DNA of 64,000 nucleotides from contig NC_135717.1 of NCBI RefSeq assembly GCF_964656455.1, positions 2,976,001 to 3,040,000 on the forward strand, in the 5' to 3' direction. Shown here piece by piece: positions 58,386 to 64,000 of this stretch (positions are counted from its first letter, which is position 1; the number at the start of each line of letters is the position of its first letter). Both the position numbers and the translations under genes were made by a program. This stretch comes from Halichoerus grypus. Lineage: Eukaryota > Chordata > Mammalia > Carnivora > Phocidae. A model generated the notes under the pieces. It ran no database searches. It had not been told where the DNA came from and saw nothing but the letters and a program-made list of their open reading frames with translations.

Positions 58386-61300
58386 CCTCTGATGACCAAG
58401 ATCCAACCTGGCGCTGGGAATGAGCCAGCTTCCTGGCATCCATGGCAGCCTGGGCCAGGCCTCTGGTGACCAAGATCCAACCTGGCGCTGGGAATGAGCC
58501 AGCTTCCTGGCATCCATGGCAGCCTGGGCCAGGCCTCTGGTGACCAAGACCCAAACCTGGCGCTGGGAATGAGCCAGCTTCCTGGCATCCATGGCAGCCT
58601 GGGCCAGGCCTCTGGTGACCAAGATCCAACCTGGCGCTGGGAATGAGCCAGCTTCCTGGCATCCATGGCAGCCTGGGCCAGGCCTCTGGTGACCAAGATC
58701 CAACCTGGCGCTGGGAATGAGCCAGCTTCCTGGCATCCATGGCAGCCTGGGCCAGTCCTCTGATGACCAAGATCCAACCTGGCGCTGGGAATGAGCCAGC
58801 TTCCTGGCATCCATGGCAGCCTGGGCCAGGCCTCTGATGACCAAGATCCAACCTGGCGCTGGAAATGAGCCAGCTTCCTGGCATCCATGGCAGCCTGGGC
58901 CAGGCCTCTGGTGACCAAGATCCAACCTGGCGCTGGGAATGAGCCAGCTTCCTGGCATCCATGGCAGCCTGGGCCAGGCCTCTGGTGACCAAGACCCAAA
59001 CCTGGCGCTGGGAATGAGCCAGCTTCCTGGCATCCATGGCAGCCTGGGCCAGGCCTCTGGTGACCAAGATCCAACCTGGCGCTGGGAATGAGCCAGCTTC
59101 CTGGCATCCATGGCAGCCTGGGCCAGGCCTCTGGTGACCAAGATCCAACCTGGCGCTGGGAATGAGCCAGCTTCCTGGCATCCATGGCAGCCTGGGCCAG
59201 GCCTCTGATGACCAAGATCCAACCTGGCGCTGGGAATGAGCCAGCTTCCTGGCATCCATGGCAGCCTGGGCCAGGCCTCTGATGACCAAGATCCAACCTG
59301 GCGCTGGGAATGAGCCAGCTTCCTGGCATCCATGGCAGCCTGGGCCAGGCCTCTGATGACCAAGATCCAACCTGGCGCTGGGAATGAGCCAGCTTCCTGG
59401 CATCCATGGCAGCCTGGGCCAGGCCTCTGATGACCAAGATCCAACCTGGCGCTGGGAATGAGCCAGCTTCCTGGCATCCATGGCAGCCTGGGCCAGGCCT
59501 CTGATGACCAAGATCCAACCTGGCGCTGGGAATGAGCCAGCTTCCTGGCATCCATGGCAGCCTGGGCCAGGCCTCTGATGACCAAGATCCAACCTGGCGC
59601 TGGGAATGAGCCAGCTTCCTGGCATCCATGGCAGCCTGGGCCAGGCCTCTGATGACCAAGATCCAAACCTGGCGCTGGGAATGAGCCAGCTTCCTGGCAT
59701 CCATGGCAGCCTGGGCCAGGCCTCTGATGACCAAGATCCAACCTGGCGCTGGGAATGAGCCAGCTTCCTGGCATCCATGGCAGCCTGGGCCAGGCCTCTG
59801 ATGACCAAGACCCAAACCTGGCGCTGGGAATGAGCCAGCTTCCTGGCATCCATGGCAGCCTGGGCCAGGCCTCTGATGACCAAGACCCAAACCTGGCGCT
59901 GGGAATGAGCCAGCTTCCTGGCATCCATGGCAGCCTGGGCCAGGCCTCTGGTGACCAAGATCCAACCTGGCGCTGGGAATGAGCCAGCTTCCTGGCATCC
60001 ATGGCAGCCTGGGCCAGGCCTCTGGTGACCAAGACCCAAACCTGGCGCTGGGAATGAGCCAGCTTCCTGGCATCCATGGCAGCCTGGGCCAGGCCTCTGA
60101 TGACCAAGATCCAACCTGGCGCTGGGAATGAGCCAGCTTCCTGGCATCCATGGCAGCCTGGGCCAGGCCTCTGATGACCAAGATCCAACCTGGCGCTGGG
60201 AATGAGCCAGCTTCCTGGCATCCATGGCAGCCTGGGCCAGGCCTCTGATGACCAAGATCCAACCTGGCGCTGGGAATGAGCCAGCTTCCTGGCATCCATG
60301 GCAGCCTGGGCCAGGCCTCTGATGACCAAGATCCAACCTGGCGCTGGGAATGAGCCAGCTTCCTGGCATCCATGGCAGCCTGGGCCAGGCCTCTGATGAC
60401 CAAGACCCAAACCTGGCGCTGGGAATGAGCCAGCTTCCTGGCATCCATGGCAGCCTGGGCCAGGCCTCTGATGACCAAGACCCAAACCTGGCGCTGGGAA
60501 TGAGCCAGCTTCCTGGCATCCATGGCAGCCTGGGCCAGGCCTCTGATGACCAAGATCCAACCTGGCGCTGGGAATGAGCCAGCTTCCTGGCATCCATGGC
60601 AGCCTGGGCCAGGCCTCTGATGACCAAGACCCAAACCTGGCGCTGGGAATGAGCCAGCTTCCTGGCATCCATGGCAGCCTGGGCCAGGCCTCTGATGACC
60701 AAGACCCAAACCTGGCGCTGGGAATGAGCCAGCTTCCTGGCATCCATGGCAGCCTGGGCCAGGCCTCTGATGACCAAGATCCAACCTGGCGCTGGGAATG
60801 AGCCAGCTTCCTGGCATCCATGGCAGCCTGGGCCAGGCCTCTGATGACCAAGATCCAACCTGGCGCTGGGAATGAGCCAGCTTCCTGGCATCCATGGCAG
60901 CCTGGGCCAGGCCTCTGATGACCAAGATCCAAACCTGGCGCTGGGAATGAGCCAGCTTCCTGGCATCCATGGCAGCCTGGGCCAGGCCTCTGATGACCAA
61001 GACCCAAACCTGGCGCTGGGAATGAGCCAGCTTCCTGGCATCCATGGCAGCCTGGGCCAGGCCTCTGATGACCAAGACCCAAACCTGGCGCTGGGAATGA
61101 GCCAGCTTCCTGGCATCCATGGCAGCCTGGGCCAGGCCTCTGATGACCAAGATCCAAACCTGGCGCTGGGAATGAGCCAGCTTCCTGGCATCCATGGCAG
61201 CCTGGGCCAGGCCTCTGATGACCAAGACCCAAACCTGGCGCTGGGAATGAGCCAGCTTCCTGGCATCCATGGCAGCCTGGGCCAGGCCTCTGATGACCAA

Positions 61301-61511
61301 GATCCAAACCTGGCGCTGGGAATGAGCCAGCTTCCTGGCATCCATGGCAGCCTGGGCCAGGCCTCTGATGACCAAGACCCAAACCTGGCGCTGGGAATGA
61401 GCCAGCTTCCTGGCATCCATGGCAGCCTGGGCCAGGCCTCTGATGACCAAGATCCAAACCTGGCGCTGGGAATGAGCCAGCTTCCTGGCATCCATGGCAG
61501 CCTGGGCCAGG
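58386..61511. repeat. Minisatellite: 42 head-to-tail units of 74 or 75 bp
   Basis: Units begin CCTCTGRTGACCAAGAYCCA and end GGCAGCCTGGGCCAGG. I counted 42 units: 24 of 74 bp and 18 of 75 bp (total 3,126 bp). The longer units have one extra A (CCAAACC instead of CCAACC). Variable sites are GATGA or GGTGA, and AGATCC or AGACCC. GGTGA occurs in units 2-5, 8-11, 22 and 23. The last eight units (from 60912) are all 75 bp. Units 2-7 and 8-13 share the same type order, a 445-bp duplication. Each unit has a CpG in GGCGCTGG. Divergence between units is very low, so the array is young or homogenised. The single-copy flanks begin AGAGG before 58386 and GCGTGGGCACAGC after 61511. Confidence 0.98.
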
Positions 61512-62940
61512 CGTGGGCACAGCAGAATCAGGGTCTGTTAGGGAAGAAGACTCAGAGAATGAATGCATGGAACCCGCTTCAATGTCTTTAAAAATTGCTC
61601 TTTTCTTATATATTATAACAGTTGTCTGAATTATCTGAAATTAAGATGAATGTCTTCAGATGGTTTAATTTTCATTTTAAAAACTCAGTTTCTTTTGTAG
61701 AAATTCTCTGTTCAGAAAGAGTTGGATGGGAAGAAAGAATAAAGTCTTCTGGGGAACTGATCCTCATTAATCTAATGTTCTCTAAAGCTTAGGCATTTTT
61801 GTCCTGTCTTTTTTGGCATGGACAAGTTTTTCTTCATAATTTTTGACTTGAAGTGGTCTAGAAATTAAAACCTAGAAGGAAAAAAATGAGCTTAAAGATA
61901 CAAATTATAATAGATGTAAACTTTCATATTTTTATTCCTTATGTGCTTTTTATTTTCAATACCCTTGAGACAATGTCATAAATAATATAGAGAATTAATA
62001 GGCATTTTTGGAGAATAATTCTGAGAAATAATAGACATATTTGAAATTACTACAGCAAAAATCAGATGTTAGGGAAAAAAGTTACGACATACTCAGTTTT
62101 TTAAATTAAACTATTAAATGTGTAACTTCATGTGTAATAAATATTCATATTTAATTTTAGGTGCCAGGGTAACATACACTAAAATAAAATGGAACAATTT
62201 CTATGGTTCTATAAAGGAATCTATAAAGGAGTCATAAATAATTATGGTAAAACTTTGAGATATTTTTATGGGACTAAAAATTGAAAACCTATTAATAGGG
62301 AAATTTTCGTAAGTGATAAAGGAGGTAGGTTAGTCACAGAGGCCTCAAACTGCAGTATATCCTACGGAACCCTGAACAAGCAGTAACTTTGTAAGGTAAT
62401 CTTGTATAATGTGTGAAAGTGAAGAGTGTCTGAAGAAGCTTTCCAGAAGGTAGCAGGAAGGAAAAGATTATTATTACAGTAAAATTCCCCATGACCGGTC
62501 CTGCAGTTTGCATGTTTTTTTGTTACCAGAACAGAGATCTTATCTGAATTTGGAAGGGCTACGACTGTCTAGGATTTAAAATGAACAAATAAACGTATTC
62601 CCTATAAAGTAACAACCTGTGGGCAGCAATGCACTTCACTCCGCATCCCGGGTGCTTCCGGCGTTTGGATAAGAGCAGGGACTAAAGTGTATTTGGGTGC
62701 TCAGAATGTGTCTTACCTGCAACGCCCAGTCCACCCTTTGTATCTTTTTGCTTTGTTAACAAATTCTGCAAATTATAGCAAGAGCAAAGGATACTAGGAC
62801 ACTTATTTTCATTAAAAGCTGCTTGGATTTATGGAAGTTGTATCTTTGTTACTTTTTTTTCTTCTTCTTTTAAGTAAGTACTCTGGTGAGACTGTGTGTG
62901 ATCTGCCCGGCAGAGCACCAGTCCACATGTGGGAAGACAG
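61512..62940. other. Unique AT-rich intronic sequence
   Basis: No repeat family, exon or RNA gene was recognised. The abrupt change from the GC-rich minisatellite to AT-rich DNA occurs within about 80 bases. Confidence 0.5.
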
Positions 62941-62944
62941 GTCC

Positions 62945-63050
62945 TCCCTCTGGTATTGTCACCTTGCTATGTTACCTTGAACAAATAACTTAACCTCTAT
63001 GATCTTCAGTTTTCTCATTTCTAAAGAGAAGGTGGTGGGTCAAATGTGTC
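62945..63050 (+). mobile_element. MIR fragment, plus orientation
   Basis: 'ttaccttgaacaaataacttaacctctatgatcttcagttttctcatttctaaag' follows the MIR core phrase. It is a truncated copy. Confidence 0.75.
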
Positions 63051-63735
63051 TCCGAGGTTCCTTTTTGCAGCAGAATTGGGGTATACGAAAAGGTCTCAGT
63101 GATGATGGGCTAGACTGTTTGTACCTCTGGATGTGGGGAGATGGCCCAGGTGAAGAATGTGCAGTCCTAGCATTAGCGGTTATGGGAAAATCGAGTCAAA
63201 GGGGTCAGTGCTGCCCACTGGCAACTTTTCTTCTACCCACTAGTCGAGAAATAGAGGTACAGGGGCTCTAATGAGGCTCCTTGGGAGGTAGAGGAAATTG
63301 CAGTGAATTCATTTGCCCCCAGTCCAGGTTTGGGGTGATTCAGCCCTGCATTTTTGAAGTTTGTGACCATTGTGTGATCAAACAGCCCTGCTTGAAGGGA
63401 AAAGACCCAGCTCTCTGGAATTTCTTCTGACTTGTTACAGATTCACAGAGGAAGCTTTGAGTTTCAACAAACCTTGGGTATATATGTTCCAAAATGTTGT
63501 CTTCCTCACAGCCAAGGGTCGGAGGGCTCAGACCCTCCTCGCAGGAGTGTGAACTGGGCCAGAGAAGGCTTAGCCACCGCCAGATTCCTGAGGTCGACCT
63601 GTACGCTTGTTTTTTGTCCTTCCAGATCTTTTTTAAATCCTGGACATTCCTTTCCAGTTGGCCTAATAAATTAATTTGCCTTACGAACAAGAAGTCCTGT
63701 GGAGTGGCTTTGACGCTGTCCCTTGTCTGATACAG
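63051..63735. other. Intron end upstream of the SDK1 exon
   Basis: Unique sequence. The last 30 bases (gctttgacgctgtcccttgtctgatacag) supply a weak pyrimidine tract and the TACAG acceptor; 'gctttgacg' at about 63705-63713 could hold the branch point. Chance frames of 78-134 residues on both strands cross this region and the exon. Confidence 0.6.
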
Positions 63736-63869
63736 AGCCATCACGCTGGAAAATCAACTGGTGATCCTGGCCGCGACCGCGGGTGACGCCGGGGCTTACT
63801 ACGCGCAGGCCGTCAACGAGCGGAACGGAGAGAACAAGACCAGCCCGCTCATTCACTTGAGCATAGCAA
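63736..63869 (+). CDS. SDK1: Internal exon of a Sidekick-type cell adhesion molecule, probably SDK1 (Ig-like domain, partial)
   Basis: Sidekick proteins are single-pass adhesion molecules of the immunoglobulin superfamily, with Ig domains followed by fibronectin III repeats. They act at synapses and cell junctions. Seen here: an acceptor (pyrimidine-rich stretch then TACAG ending at 63735), an open frame of 44 whole codons, and a donor GTGAGT starting at 63870. The exon is 134 bases. It takes the last base of a split codon at its start and leaves one base of a split codon at its end. The peptide runs from [10 protein letters not shown] through [20 protein letters not shown] to PLIHLSIA. The DAGxYY stretch is the F-strand signature of an I-set Ig domain, but the position where Cys is expected (DxGxYxC) holds Ala. 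The NKT triplet is an N-glycosylation sequon. The combination [14 protein letters not shown] matches my memory of SDK1 better than SDK2. No other exon is recognisable in the window. Third codon positions are G or C in 35 of 44 codons, unlike the AT-rich flanks. Confidence 0.82.
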
Positions 63870-64000
63870 GTGAGTTTTGAAATTCCAAATGATAATTCTG
63901 AAGGCAATAAAATCTTGATTTAATTAATATATTTCTCATGGGACGTTTTGCAATAAATCTCTAAGATAGTGGCGATGGTTTAATATTGATCCAGTGTCAA
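63870..64000 (+). other. Start of the next intron
   Basis: Begins with the donor GTGAGTTTTG and continues AT-rich to the window edge. No further exon lies in the window. Confidence 0.75.

Noticed and set aside
58386..61511. CRISPR-like or other spacer-repeat array
   Set aside because: Units are contiguous with no unique spacers, the unit is far longer than a CRISPR repeat, and the surroundings are mammalian.
58119..61568. Three overlapping minus-strand ORFs of 1,045-1,149 residues as real proteins
   Set aside because: They lie in three different frames of the same tandem repeat, have no non-repeat domain, and exist only because the unit lacks stops. Unit lengths are not kept at multiples of three, so no frame is under constraint.
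63340..63907. Minus-strand frames of 78-134 residues across the exon region
   Set aside because: They are antisense to a well-supported plus-strand exon and have no domain or splice support.

Overview
This window is nuclear DNA from a mammal, most likely an arctoid carnivoran (seal, sea lion, walrus, mustelid or bear). The evidence is about eleven tRNA-derived Can-SINE copies with the non-canine head GGGGCGCCTGGGTGGCTCAG, plus several young LINE-1 3' ends of the carnivoran type. There is no operon structure, ribosome-binding site, CRISPR array or dense coding. Almost every open frame is short and lies in repeats or intronic sequence.

Only one host coding feature can be supported: a 134-base internal exon at about 63736-63869 on the plus strand, with a good acceptor and donor. 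It encodes the end of an immunoglobulin-like domain that I recognise as a Sidekick adhesion protein, most likely SDK1. SDK1 is known for very large introns. The simplest reading is that positions 1-63735 are the end of one large intron and 63870-64000 are the start of the next.

Layout: 1-3.6 kb holds relics of an ancient sense-strand LINE-1 and a SINE. At 7.28-9.96 kb there is a textbook twin-primed (5'-inverted) LINE-1 with intact target-site duplications, itself split by a SINE. At 12.3-15.7 kb and 18.0-19.5 kb lie ancient antisense LINE-1 3' ends, nested with younger insertions. At 20.6-24 kb are a MIR, a truncated LINE-1 and three SINEs. At 23.9-27.0 kb is a decayed antisense LINE-1 that still shows reverse-transcriptase remnants. 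From 27 to 37 kb the sequence is mostly unique, with a 1.1-kb GC-rich block and a candidate conserved non-coding stretch near 32.3 kb. From 38 to 49 kb there are ATCC-type microsatellites, young LINE-1 fragments and long ancient antisense LINE-1 tracts. From 49 to 56 kb is mostly unique sequence with MaLR-, MIR- and L2-like relics. A sense LINE-1 3' end sits at 56.3-57.0 kb.

The most striking object is a minisatellite at 58386-61511 with exactly 42 head-to-tail units of 74 or 75 bp. One inserted base separates the two unit lengths, and the units form higher-order patterns. The array leaves all three minus-strand frames free of stops for about 3.1 kb. This yields three apparent ORFs of more than 1,000 residues, which I regard as compositional artefacts. 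I found no convincing undescribed gene system; the array's structure and its possible effect on the nearby exon deserve the second look.
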